A stretch of 64,000 nucleotides of DNA from Limnomonas spitsbergensis (Eukaryota > Chlorophyta > Chlorophyceae > Chlamydomonadales), in NCBI GenBank assembly GCA_037349105.1, contig JAYJMM010000123.1, forward strand, positions 5,146,001 to 5,210,000. Reading direction: 5' to 3'. Positions 46,851 through 57,300 of this stretch are shown here, one piece after another (positions within the stretch are counted from its first letter, which is position 1; every line of letters begins with the position of its first letter). The notes under the pieces are model-generated. The model was not told the DNA's origin. It was given only the letters and a program-made list of their open reading frames with translations, and ran no database searches. Position numbers and translations under genes: made by a program.

Positions 46851-47298
46851 CTTCGTCCCTTTCTAAAGGACAGACCTCTATTTGTAACAAGCACCGGACG
46901 TCTTCGAGACCTACAGCTTACACATAAGTCAGTACCTTAATTCGAGTCAAGCCTAGCTCAGCCTCCGCTGAACTAGCTGGAGACAAGTACCCCAGTAAGA
47001 GAAACGAGTCCCTGCAGAAGAAGAAGTACGCAGCCTACGTCCCGTCCATCTCTCCGCGTGATACGCGGTAAGTGCCCTTAACATAGCCCGGCTGGTTCGC
47101 GACCAGACGGCCAGAAGGCCTATGCCCCTAAGTCAATTGCTATATACACAAATAACCAGCCCGCTGCTTAACTCGAAGAGCACTCGCAGCCAGTGAATAG
47201 TCACTGAGCCTGCCCGTAGGCGTCCATCACTGCCGTGAGGAAAGAAGTCCGCCACGGACCTGAAGCGCACATCGCGTGTCCTTTAGAAAGGGACGAAG
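46851..47298. mobile_element. Stowaway/mariner-like MITE
   Basis: A perfect 22-bp terminal inverted repeat (46851-46872 and 47277-47298; begins cttcgtccctttctaaag) is flanked on both sides by TA (46849-46850, 47299-47300), the target duplication of Tc1/mariner elements. The start is reminiscent of the ctccctccgt ends of plant Stowaway MITEs. The 448-bp body has no transposase frame. Confidence 0.88.
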
Positions 47299-47300
47299 TA

Positions 47301-47993
47301 GATTTAGCCTGATCAGCTCAATTTGCCAATTCCTGCTAAAGGTGCTTGTGCAGCGAATTGGAAATTTGTTTGCATACAAACGACCTTGGACAGCATTTGA
47401 ACTGCACTTTGCTGTGGTAATCTCCAGAGAGAGATTGCCAAGTTAAACTCTGAGAATCACTGAGCGTGGCAGCTTAGTGTTGAGTCCAGAAGAGGCTTGA
47501 AGATCTGGCTGTGGATTTATACACCCAGCAGATACTTTCCTGTGTGACTGCGGATTGAGATCAGGTGGATCCAATTTGTCATCATTGACAGAAGTGAACT
47601 TGTGAATAGAACATCCAAGGTTGAAATCTTGTGGGTGTGCCAAAGGATCCCCGCAGGAACGCGGAGCTGAGCGGACACTGTGCAAAAGGCAACACCCACG
47701 CAGGGCGTGTGACATCCACGCGGGACGTGAGACATCTAGAAGCAGCCCGGCCAGCAAGGTGGGAAGAATTGAGAAGGCGAAGGAGGATTCCGCCAGATTA
47801 AAACTAGTGAGCAGAAAAGCAGGAAGGCGAGGCCTCCCCTGCATAGTGCCGTACCTGCCATCCGTTCTTGACTTGCAAAATCCTCACCAGATTGCAGTAG
47901 GAACAAGGGGGCAGAAGCCTAGCGTTAGCAGATCTTGTAGGGGGTGTCGCCAGCACGCTTGCAGGACCGTGTGGTTCGCTAATTGCCTGTAGA
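47301..47993 (+). other. Untranslated leader and possible 5' LTR part of the retroelement
   Basis: This sequence precedes the first ORF of the retroelement. I compared its words with 63337-64000 and found no shared stretch, so it is not recognisable as the partner of a 3' LTR inside this window. A 'tggtaatctccagagagaga' at about 47,415 weakly recalls the initiator-Met tRNA primer site, with mismatches. Confidence 0.3.
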
Positions 47994-49850
47994 ATGACAG
48001 ACGTAGATCTAAATCCCGATAGGCACCAGCACCCTGATGCCCAACGGAGAAGTGGGCGTCTGAGGGGGCTGGAGCCGGGTGTAAACCTGATGGAGGCTAG
48101 TGATGAGCTAGCTGCAGAAGCACTGTTGGTGGCGGCAAAGCTGGCAGGGCCAGTGGAACCGCCCGCAGGAAGCTGCAAGGTGCCAGAGCCGGGTCGCGTA
48201 CCGCCCAGAGAGGCAGGGGCGCAGGCAGACGGCTCAGCGCTGGTGACGCGCAAAGGCATCGGCCGAGGGGGTCCAGTGCCCGCCGATTTCAGGGGCAGCC
48301 TGGAATTCGAGCAGTGGCAGACTCAGGCTGGAACACCAGAGCTGATTTTGGATCAAGCAACAGAGGTGTCACAGAGCTGTGACACGCGGCAGAGCTGCGA
48401 GCCCAAGGCCACGCCCCAGCAGAATCCGCCCAGGGTGGCCAGGGTTGCGCAACGGGTCAACGAACCCAGTCAGCCGGATCAAAGGGCCGAGGAAGCCGCA
48501 GCACCAAGAGAGGTTGCAGGCTGTGATAAAGCCTGCCCAGACAAACAGCGAATGAAAGCAGAGGAAATGGAGGCCAGGAGTATGCCTGCAGGGGTCAAAC
48601 ACGAGGAAGCTGAGCCCCAGCCAGCAGCGGGCAGGCAGAGCTCGCAGGTCGGCAAGGAAAGGGAAAAGTCAGCTGTGCCGGTAGGAAATCCCTGGGCTGA
48701 CCAAATATCCGAGGAAGAACTGTCAGACCCAGTTCAAGAAGAGAAGGGGCAGCAGTCTAAGACAGGACTGCGCCCAAGGCAGCAGCTGCGACCGCGCAGG
48801 GTGCTGGTCAGAAGAGGAGCTGGATCCACAGTCTACGGGACGCCGCTGTCCAGGTTTCCGCCCAGTGTGGGCAGACCTGTGCAGAAATCCAAGGAGGGAT
48901 CTAGCAGCCTGACGCAGAGAGACGACAGCCACAAGGAAATCCTGCGAGGATTTTTTCACGATCCATCAGGAGCGCAGGATACCAGCCCGAGTGAGCCAGA
49001 GCGCCCCAGGGCTGGGGGAGCAGTGTGCGGCGAAAAGGAGTCAGAAGTACATATGCAGCCGATCGGTTGGACAGGAATTTTGCAGTGGGCAACGGATCTG
49101 TGGAAGCAAGTTTGCTCCAGGACGTTCCTGCATTTCCAGGACCAGGTCACAGCTATTGAGGAGTTCAAGGCCCATCATCTGCGGGGATGGGCAACAAAGG
49201 CCATGCTGGGTATCCCCCACACAGGGCAGGACAGGGCAACGCTGTTAGCCGCTCTTGGACAGGTGTCCAAGGGAAGGGCGGGACGCGAAGCAGCACTGGC
49301 TGTTAAGGCCTTCGCAGACGAGTGGTGCAACGAGGTAACAGGAAATCAAGTGGAACCTGGATCCGAGCCGGAAGAGGAGGAGGACCAGGCATGGGAAGGA
49401 TTTGAAACAGCAGTGCAGCGACCGGAGGAGCTCAGGGAGGTGCAAAGGTGGCAGCAGCAGGCAAGAGCCGCGCCAACCCCGGCACTCAGATCAGAGGCCT
49501 TCGAGGTCAGCAGCGAGCCAAGCCTCAGGGGGCGACCAAGGGGCAGGGAAGCGCCCAGAGCCAGCAGTCCAGCCGCCAGCGAAAGGGCGGAGTTGACTAG
49601 CCGATCACTCGCCAGGATGGCAGAGCAAGGCACAGCAACACGCAGAGCAAGCAGGCAAGAGTCTTATGCGTTGCTACGCATAGTCGAGGACAAAGAGAAC
49701 ACATGCCAGGAAACCCAGGTGGATTACATCAAGGAATTCCTGAGGAACAGGCAGGCGGGCACAGCAAGTGGAGCCAGGAGGAATGAGCCTGCAGGCAGCG
49801 CACGGAGCAGTGGTCCAAGAATGCAGGAAGCCAGAGGAAACGCAGTCTGA
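47994..49850 (+). CDS. Retroelement leader ORF (gag-like N-terminal protein)
   Basis: 618 codons from ATG, mostly polar and disordered (Glu, Gln, Pro, Ser, Arg rich). A folded-looking part lies at about residues 350-450 (FLHFQDQVTAIEEFKAHHLR, GWATKAMLGIPHTGQDRATL, ALAVKAFADEWCNEVTGN). No family recognised; a matrix-like role is only an inference from its position. Its last 68-83 bases overlap the next ORF, which lies one frame forward, so a +1 shift or reinitiation would be needed to continue. Confidence 0.7.
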   Translation: MTDVDLNPDRHQHPDAQRRSGRLRGLEPGVNLMEASDELAAEALLVAAKLAGPVEPPAGSCKVPEPGRVPPREAGAQADGSALVTRKGIGRGGPVPADFRGSLEFEQWQTQAGTPELILDQATEVSQSCDTRQSCEPKATPQQNPPRVARVAQRVNEPSQPDQRAEEAAAPREVAGCDKACPDKQRMKAEEMEARSMPAGVKHEEAEPQPAAGRQSSQVGKEREKSAVPVGNPWADQISEEELSDPVQEEKGQQSKTGLRPRQQLRPRRVLVRRGAGSTVYGTPLSRFPPSVGRPVQKSKEGSSSLTQRDDSHKEILRGFFHDPSGAQDTSPSEPERPRAGGAVCGEKESEVHMQPIGWTGILQWATDLWKQVCSRTFLHFQDQVTAIEEFKAHHLRGWATKAMLGIPHTGQDRATLLAALGQVSKGRAGREAALAVKAFADEWCNEVTGNQVEPGSEPEEEEDQAWEGFETAVQRPEELREVQRWQQQARAAPTPALRSEAFEVSSEPSLRGRPRGREAPRASSPAASERAELTSRSLARMAEQGTATRRASRQESYALLRIVEDKENTCQETQVDYIKEFLRNRQAGTASGARRNEPAGSARSSGPRMQEARGNAV

Positions 49851-51318
49851 TTCCTATGCCAGGAATTACACAGGCGGGACGCAGCCAGGTTGGCATAGCC
49901 AGGAGCAGCCCAGAGGGCAGGCAGACGGCAGGGAACATCCAAGCCAGCATAGCCAGGAGCCGCCCAGAGAGCAGGCAGATGGCAGGGAACAGCCAAGCCA
50001 GCAAAGCCAGGAGCAACCCAGGGGACCAGCGGAACACAGCAGAGGGGTGAGGCATGAGCAAGACCAGGAGCTGCCCAGGGGACAGGCAGAGCCGGGCAGA
50101 GCGCAGTCTTGGAGGCCTGGCTCTGACAGCAGACCAGGCAGAGGCGAATCAGAACGGCTGCCACCCGAGGGAAGTAGAAGCTCTGCAGGAAGGGCAGGCA
50201 GGCAGCCATCACGAGAAGATCATGATCAGGAGGAGGATTATTACAGACACAACAGATACCATTCAGGTCGCAGCCCATCGAGGGGCGGTGGTGGAGGATC
50301 TAGGTCGCGGTCAGAATCAGTTGATTCGGGACCAGGAGGAGTGGACAGACGCAGGCCAGGAGCCAGGCAGGAGTCCAGCGACCAGGAAATGAAGAGGCTC
50401 GAGAGGGAGCAGGCAAGGGTGAACCTGCAGCTGCAGCAGCAAATGGTCCTGCAGCTGGCAGGGGTAGCCAAATTCACCAAAATTCCAGCCATCCAAGGCA
50501 ACGTGCCAGTGTTGGATATGTCGCACCCAGGCGCGGTTGCAGCCAGGAAATATTGCCAGGCATGTGGATATTGGGGATCGCACAACAGGCTGGCACTGTC
50601 AGATGACCCGCCAGCGCTGGCTGTGGTGGCCGGAGAAATAGCTGGGTCGTGCCAGTCGCCATCAGCCATGACGATGTTGGTGAAATCACTGGTCAAGCTA
50701 TGGGACAGCAAGCCGGCTAGCGTGGGGCCACTGATGGTAGCCATCAGGGCGGCGCCCCATGCAGGAGACAGGGCTGCCAGAGAAGCAGAAAGGATAAGGG
50801 GGATGTGGGTTGCCCCAGCAGAGGAGCAGTGTTGTGAAGCCTCGCTGCTAACCTTGTGGATCAAAGTGGTTCAAGCAGAGGTGGGAAAGCCAACCTCGGA
50901 TGAGAGGACAGCCATTTCCAACCTCAGGCTAGGGGTGAAGACCACTCTTGACCCTGACGTCAAGCCAGAGGAGACGGTGGAAGCATTTGCTCACAGAGTG
51001 CTGTCGACAGCAGAGTTGCTGCAGATCTCAAGGGATGCAGTGGACCACTTTGGCAGGAGGCACTCGGTCTCGCATCTGTTCCATGATGGACTTCCAGCGC
51101 TCGCTAAGGCCAAACTGAGCAAGTTTGTTATGACCGTCCCAGGGTACCTCAGCATGACAGACGAAGATCAGATTGCAGTACTCACACAGCAGGTGGTGCT
51201 GTGGGAAAAGTTTGCCCTGGAAATGGGGGATCTAGGAGGCGCAAGCCTCAAACAGATGGCCAGTGGGCCTGGCCAGGGGGAGGCGCAGTCCAACAGAACA
51301 AGGAAGGAGAGAACATGA
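49783..51318 (+). CDS. Retroelement Gag capsid-type protein
   Basis: The ATG at 49783 is the first in this frame; the open frame itself begins slightly upstream. The N-terminal third is low-complexity (Gln/Arg/Gly). A helical stretch (EMKRLEREQARVNLQLQQQM) precedes a helix-rich region of about 290 residues (MTMLVKSLVKLWDSKPASVG, EETVEAFAHRVLSTAELLQI, AKAKLSKFVMTVPGYLSMTD), laid out like a Ty3/gypsy capsid. It stops at a single UGA (51316-51318, context aca-tga-caa-tgg), after which the same frame runs on into the first zinc knuckle and pol. Confidence 0.72.
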   Translation: MSLQAAHGAVVQECRKPEETQSDSYARNYTGGTQPGWHSQEQPRGQADGREHPSQHSQEPPREQADGREQPSQQSQEQPRGPAEHSRGVRHEQDQELPRGQAEPGRAQSWRPGSDSRPGRGESERLPPEGSRSSAGRAGRQPSREDHDQEEDYYRHNRYHSGRSPSRGGGGGSRSRSESVDSGPGGVDRRRPGARQESSDQEMKRLEREQARVNLQLQQQMVLQLAGVAKFTKIPAIQGNVPVLDMSHPGAVAARKYCQACGYWGSHNRLALSDDPPALAVVAGEIAGSCQSPSAMTMLVKSLVKLWDSKPASVGPLMVAIRAAPHAGDRAAREAERIRGMWVAPAEEQCCEASLLTLWIKVVQAEVGKPTSDERTAISNLRLGVKTTLDPDVKPEETVEAFAHRVLSTAELLQISRDAVDHFGRRHSVSHLFHDGLPALAKAKLSKFVMTVPGYLSMTDEDQIAVLTQQVVLWEKFALEMGDLGGASLKQMASGPGQGEAQSNRTRKERT

Positions 51319-54300
51319 CAATGGGAGATGCGGACACGCCTTGAAGGGGCAGGGAACCCCGCAGGAGCAGCAGCTGCCCAGCAACAGCGGAGTGACAAAC
51401 CCAGAGGAGTTACCTGGGCAGATCAATCAGGAGCACCAAATTACAGCGCAGAAGGCGCTGCAGGGGCAGTCAAGGCATGCTACCAGTGTGGTAGCACGGC
51501 GCACCTGGCCAGGGATTGCAGGGCGCCCAGACCCAGGGATGAGCGCAGGCCGACGCCACTTGCTGCTGACATTACAGCTGGGCAGTCCAGGCCGCAGCAG
51601 CAGCAGTACCCGCTCCCACCAAGGCCGCAGCAGAGTCAGCCTGCAGGCAGACCGTACGAGCGGAATCAAAACAACAGGCAGTACCAACGGCCAGGGCCTG
51701 GCCAGGGGGGTCAGGCTCAGCAAGCAGCACACGTGTCTCACCTAAGCAGCCCAACGGGGCAAGCCGAGCCAGAGGGCTGGCAACAGACTATGGCAGAGAT
51801 GCTCAGCGAGTCTGTAGCACTCATGACGCAGGTTGGGCTAGTGCCCAAATCCGCAGGATTCAAGCAGGCGGCTCACAACGCTCGTCCTAGGTCATTCTTG
51901 CCAGAACCCTGTCCGGAGGAGGAACCTGAGCAAAGGCTCGTGGAACCTGCCTCCAGGAAGGGAGCAAAGAGACTGGTTTTGAGCAAATTAGCTGACGATA
52001 TGTCTGACATCCGACTGCAGGTGTTCAAGTTGAACGAGAGGCTGACGGCGCTGTCATTCACCACTATGCCCATGGGTTCAGAAGACCACAGGGGTAAGGC
52101 CAGTAAGGGCAGGCAGGAAAGCAAGGTGGTCACAGCTGCACCAAGGCTGCAGTATTTTAAGAACGACAGAAGCAACCTGGAGCAATGTGTGGGCCTAATG
52201 GTCAAAGGAAAGGTCCTGGTGGCACAGAAGGCCCTCATGGACTCAGCGTGCTCCTGTCATGTGATCACAGTCAACATCGCAGAACAGTTAGTCGCCATGG
52301 GGGCAGAGCTGATCAGGACGGATGAGAAGATCCGCACGACAGACAATGCAGGGGCAGATCTGTATGGGGTGCTGTTCATTTATGTGGTGTACGGATATGG
52401 AGGGCCCAATGCTATTATGGAACCCACGGTGGTCAGGGTCGTAAAAACACCGCCCGATGCATACGAACACTTGGTGGGGAACCCAGAGTTTCTCAAGTAC
52501 AATGGGGTTTTAGAGGCAGCAGGAAGGCTGACATTACGCCCCAGAGATGGCCCCCAGACAGTACGAAGGGTCAGGGACCTGACGCTGCCGTTGGTCCTAG
52601 CATCCCCAGCAGGGGGGTACCAGGCAGCAGCAGTAGCATGGGCAGGAATCCGGTGTGGATTTGCAGAACGTGAAAGGTGGCCCGCGGCCAGGGTAGAGGA
52701 AGAACACGAGCCGCTCTTACAGCACGCCATGGCCACACACGCAGGTGCCGCCATGAGGACTGACCAGAAGGTGGGACAGAGTCGCGGAACAGCCGCAGGT
52801 GCAGGCAGAAGCACCGCAGATGCGGGCAGGAGCAGCCGTAAGGACCCGCAGGAGACTGTGCCCAGGCCGCGCCAGTGCGGGCAAACGCAGGCTGCAGTGC
52901 CCAGGGAGGGCAAGGTGGGCGCCAAGGCCGCTGCGTCACTATCGGGCCAGGCAGCAGCACAGGCAGTGGCCACTGCTGAGTTAGCAATGGCACTCAAGGC
53001 AGAGTCAAGGCCGGAATACGAAAAGGAGGTCATTAGGAGATGTATGGAGACAAGCCCGCGCTACCCATGTGTCTTGTGCGGAGAACCTGGCCAGCACTCA
53101 ACAGAGGAGTGTGAACAGAGGATCCGGGAGATACTGCAGAAGCCTGCGGCAGGCCCCGCAGCCCAGGGGACATCACCAGGGGCCAAAGGGCGGGTAGGCT
53201 TTGGAGGAGCCGCAGCAGCAAGAGCTGCGTCAGCAGGACCCAGCAGGCACTCGGAGGCGCAGGTGCCTGGCAAAGGCGAGAGGGCCAGTGCGGCTGACGG
53301 GGGCGGTAGGGAAGACGCCCCGGCAGCAGCAGAAGGAACGCAAGGGATCCCAGCAAACCGCGGACAGGAGGAGCCTGTCGGCAGGGAGGAGAGGGAAGTA
53401 TCAGAGGAATCAGAGGAGGAAGAGGTCCATGATCGAAGGACCCCGAAGTACATACGGGTGCTGAGGCTGCAGCAACAAGTAGAGTTACTGCAGCACGACG
53501 TCAAGGCAAGGGAAGAGCTGCTGTACCGCCAGGCGGCTGCAACAATTGAATACCTGAGGTTGCAGCAGGTCAGGTGGACAGGCCTCCAGGACGCCAATAT
53601 ACGGCTCACGGAGGTACAACGGCAATACATCTTGCGTGCAGACCAGCTGCGAGCGCTGTACGTCAACCTGGGGAGCCAGCAGACAGGAGAGCAGCTGCAG
53701 TCCGCAATCCCAGGTGACCCGGCGCTGGCAGAGCATATGGCAGCCATGTTTCAAACTGCGAAGGAGTTCGCGGAGGAGGACGAGAGCCTGAGCCAGGAGA
53801 AGCTGCAGGACCAGGAGCAGCAAGCCACCGGTCAGCAAGAACCAGGGGGCAGTGGTGGGGCCAGGCAGGCCAGCGGGGAAACGCGAGTGCGGCACAGGGG
53901 GGCAACCCCAGATGATGCCGTGCATACAGTAGCCAGGGAGCGCAGCAGGAGCGCGCAGAGGGCTCGCAGTGCAGAACGCCGCGGGGCGGTGCCTACACCA
54001 GAGGCGCGAACCCAGCGGCCAGACCGCGATGATAGCTTCGACAGGCCTAGCGGCAGGAGGCAGCAGTCACCCAGCGGGAATCGTGGGAGCCAGCCCAGGG
54101 GCAGGTCGCAAGAGCGAGGCACAGGTAGCCACGCCAGGCCATACCAGCTAGAACAGAGAATGCAGGATAGAGGGGGAACCTCCAACCAGAGTCCGCCGGG
54201 CAGGGCCCAGGCAGGGCGCAGCGTGATGGGGGGACAAAGGATTGTCCTCGGACCCCGCGATGGGGGTGTGTGCTTCAACTGTCAAAAGCCAGGGCACTTC

Positions 54301-57300
54301 GCTAGCGCGTGCCCAGAGCAGGGAGAGGCCTCGCAGCCTGGCGACAGCAGCCGGTTTGACCGATCACGGGCAGCAGGAGGCCCGGAAAGGAGCTGGGGAG
54401 TCAGAGGACCAGGCAGGAGCCAGGAGGCGTCAGAAGACAGCATGAGGCGAGCTTACGAGGCCGCCAAGGAGGTCTCCTTTGAAGAGTGGAAAAGGCAGCA
54501 GGAGACAGCTGGACCGAGTGAGCTGCCAGGCCCGCCAGGACGGCCGGGACCAGCGGGGCAGTCTTACAACTCCAGGTGGGTCAGCCAGGAGAGGCACACG
54601 TGCATGATGTCGGTCCATGAAGGGTTTGGGCAGAACGCAGCAGCTCGGGGTGTGAGCTACCAGGCCGCAGCAATGCCGGTAACATTCCAGGTGGTGCCAG
54701 AGGGGCAGGTGGCCCAGCAAAGGCACCACTGGCAGATGGTGGTAGAGGCCCTAGCCATGAATCACTATGGTACACGACCCGCAGGGTCAGCCAGGTCTAT
54801 GGCACATGCCGTGGAGTTTCTCAGGAACCTCCAGCAAAGAGGATGCCCGGCCCCATGTGAGGGGTGGCCTGGCATTCTCCAGCAGTTTCTCGACAAAGAA
54901 TGGGACATCTACAATGACCAGATGGATGAGTTTGAGAGGATAGAGCAAGAGGCAGGACTCCAGCACAGGGTAGACGGGTGGGAAACCAGTTCCAGTGAGG
55001 ACGGCACCAACGACTCAGAGGAAGGCCATGAGCCTCAAGCTCCTGTGGCAGCGCGTGAGGAAGAAGCTGCCATGCCCTGCCCAGGTACCCCGGAGGGCAA
55101 CGCGGACACAGGCGTCGGGGTAGCGGTAGCAGCCGCCGGGACCCGGAATGGGCTCAGCAGGCAGGATCACCACCCAGGGGCCAAGGGGGCGGCAGCTATG
55201 AGTCCAGAGGACACTACGGCGGGGGCCGTTAGGACCCATCACAGTACCACCTCTCGGTCCAGCGCGGCCAGATGGGAGGAAGAGGACAGAGGGCTGCAGA
55301 GCAGCCGCAGCAGGGGCGAGAGGCCCGCTGCAGGGAATGAGGATTCCCAGTTCATCCAGGCCGGTACAGGGCGCCGGGGCCGGTCGGGCAGCAGAGGGCG
55401 GGCTCGCCCTGAGCCAGACCTGCCGAGATTGCCAGAAAGCAGGTGCTTCGTACAATGGTACCGCCTGGGGGAAGAAATGCCAGAGGCATCGTCTTCAGAA
55501 GCTATGATCACTCTGCCAGCGCAGTCCAAGGATGGGCTTTGTAGGTTGCAGAACCACAGGCTCCTGGAGGACAGGTCGCACACGTGCGTCAACATAGCGG
55601 CAGCCATGCAGGCAGTGGCCAGACTGATCTTTCCATGGGACGCGGTGACAGCAGTCCTGCTGGGTGCAGCACTCAAGGGGTTCATCCAGCCCAGCACAAG
55701 GATGGAGGTTTATATGCAGAGGGGATGGTCACGGCACCCCATCTACGCATCCTGCGTCAGCGAGATGGTGGAGCTAGCCGTCAAAGAAGGCATCACAGCA
55801 GTAGCCGCAGCCGACAGGGCGCACCCAGACGTGCCGGATAGCGCGCGCACCGAGGGGGCGTGGCAGGGTGCACAGCCCGGGTTCATGCGCACGCCATGGG
55901 CAGAAGACTGCGTCCACCAGTTGATGGAGCATTCCGCCCTCAGAGACCGCGCCTTCTATGTGCCAGTGCAGGCCTTCAGAGAGCACGGACGGGGTGACAG
56001 GCCCGAGGATGGAGCCCACAGCGGGGCAGGGCTGTGCCATGCCGATAGGCCACGGCGGTGTGAGGCCTCAGTTGAGGCATCGGTCACCATCCCCAGGATG
56101 GTCGCAGGGCAAGCTGTACCATGGGGAATGGACCCGGGGGAGGCCAGGGTAGCCATCCCAGTTCAGCAGCTGGTAACTTACTACTACGAGGAGCTGGAAG
56201 AGGGAGAGATGCCGGTGTCAGCAGCATGGATCCACATGCATGCGTCGCGGGATGATATGCCAGTCTTCCTGTTCGCCAGGTGCGAAGGGAACGTGGCGAT
56301 CACCAGGTATGCATCAGTCGACGAGGCAGCATTCCACGCGCACACGCACGCCAGGGGAGCAGACCCAGCAACATGGGCAGTCATGCTCATGGCGTTGCAA
56401 CGGGTTCTGCTCCCGGGACAGCTGTCAGCAGCCATGCGGCACGTCTGGGGCGTGGATGATCAGTGGGCGCCGCTGGAAATGACAGACTGCCCCACATGGC
56501 CATATGGGGCCCAGAGGTCGCCAGCGGATGGACCCATGTGGGAAGACGAAGAGGAGTTCGCGCGCTCGCCGTTCGCAGTGGAACGGTTAGAAGCGTGCGT
56601 GCACCAGTGGGTGCGCTGGGAGAGAAGAGCGTGGCGCGACAACAGGGCCAGCAGCGCGGTCCCGTATTGGCAGGCAAACGGCATGACAGTACAGCTGTGG
56701 AGGCAGGCGCACCCGGCAGGAGTGCGCACTCTGCACCCCCTGTTCAGAGGAGCAGGGGCGGATACCTACATGCAGGAGCTGGAGGAGCTGAGGACTCAGC
56801 CTGTGCCGGGGCGCTGGATGGTGGGCAGATGGGGTTCCCACCATTGGGACCCCGCTTCCATCACTGACGGGCCAATCCAGGACACATACCAGGAGCCAAC
56901 AGAGCAGGGCCATGTCGCCTTAATCACCACTCTCGGGGCAACAGCATCCTCTTGGGAGTGGCTGGAGCCCATGGAGGACATGGAGGTGTCAGCCCTGGAG
57001 GCTGAGACCGGGGATTGGGCGGAGCCCCAGACAGTCCCGGACAGTGCCAGCCATGAGGACAGGGGGCTGCTGGAAGAGGAGAATGAAGACCCTTCGGAAG
57101 GGCCACCATCACTGGTGCAGGATTCAGAATCGGAGGATGAGTGGGGCGCTGACAGAAGCCCGTGCCCAGCAAGGATCAGCCTCACAAGAGCTGATACCGG
57201 GGATGCAAATGGGATGGAAGAGCCGGCCAGCGCAGGCCCTGGACCAGGGAGTCCAGTGTGGGGCCGCGAGGAGGACTTGGTACAACTACGGCAGGAATGG

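Noticed and set aside
47410..47440. Initiator-Met tRNA primer-binding site
   Set aside because: Only the first five or six bases (tggta) and a later 'cagaga' agree with the expected site. Without an LTR end beside it this is not convincing.
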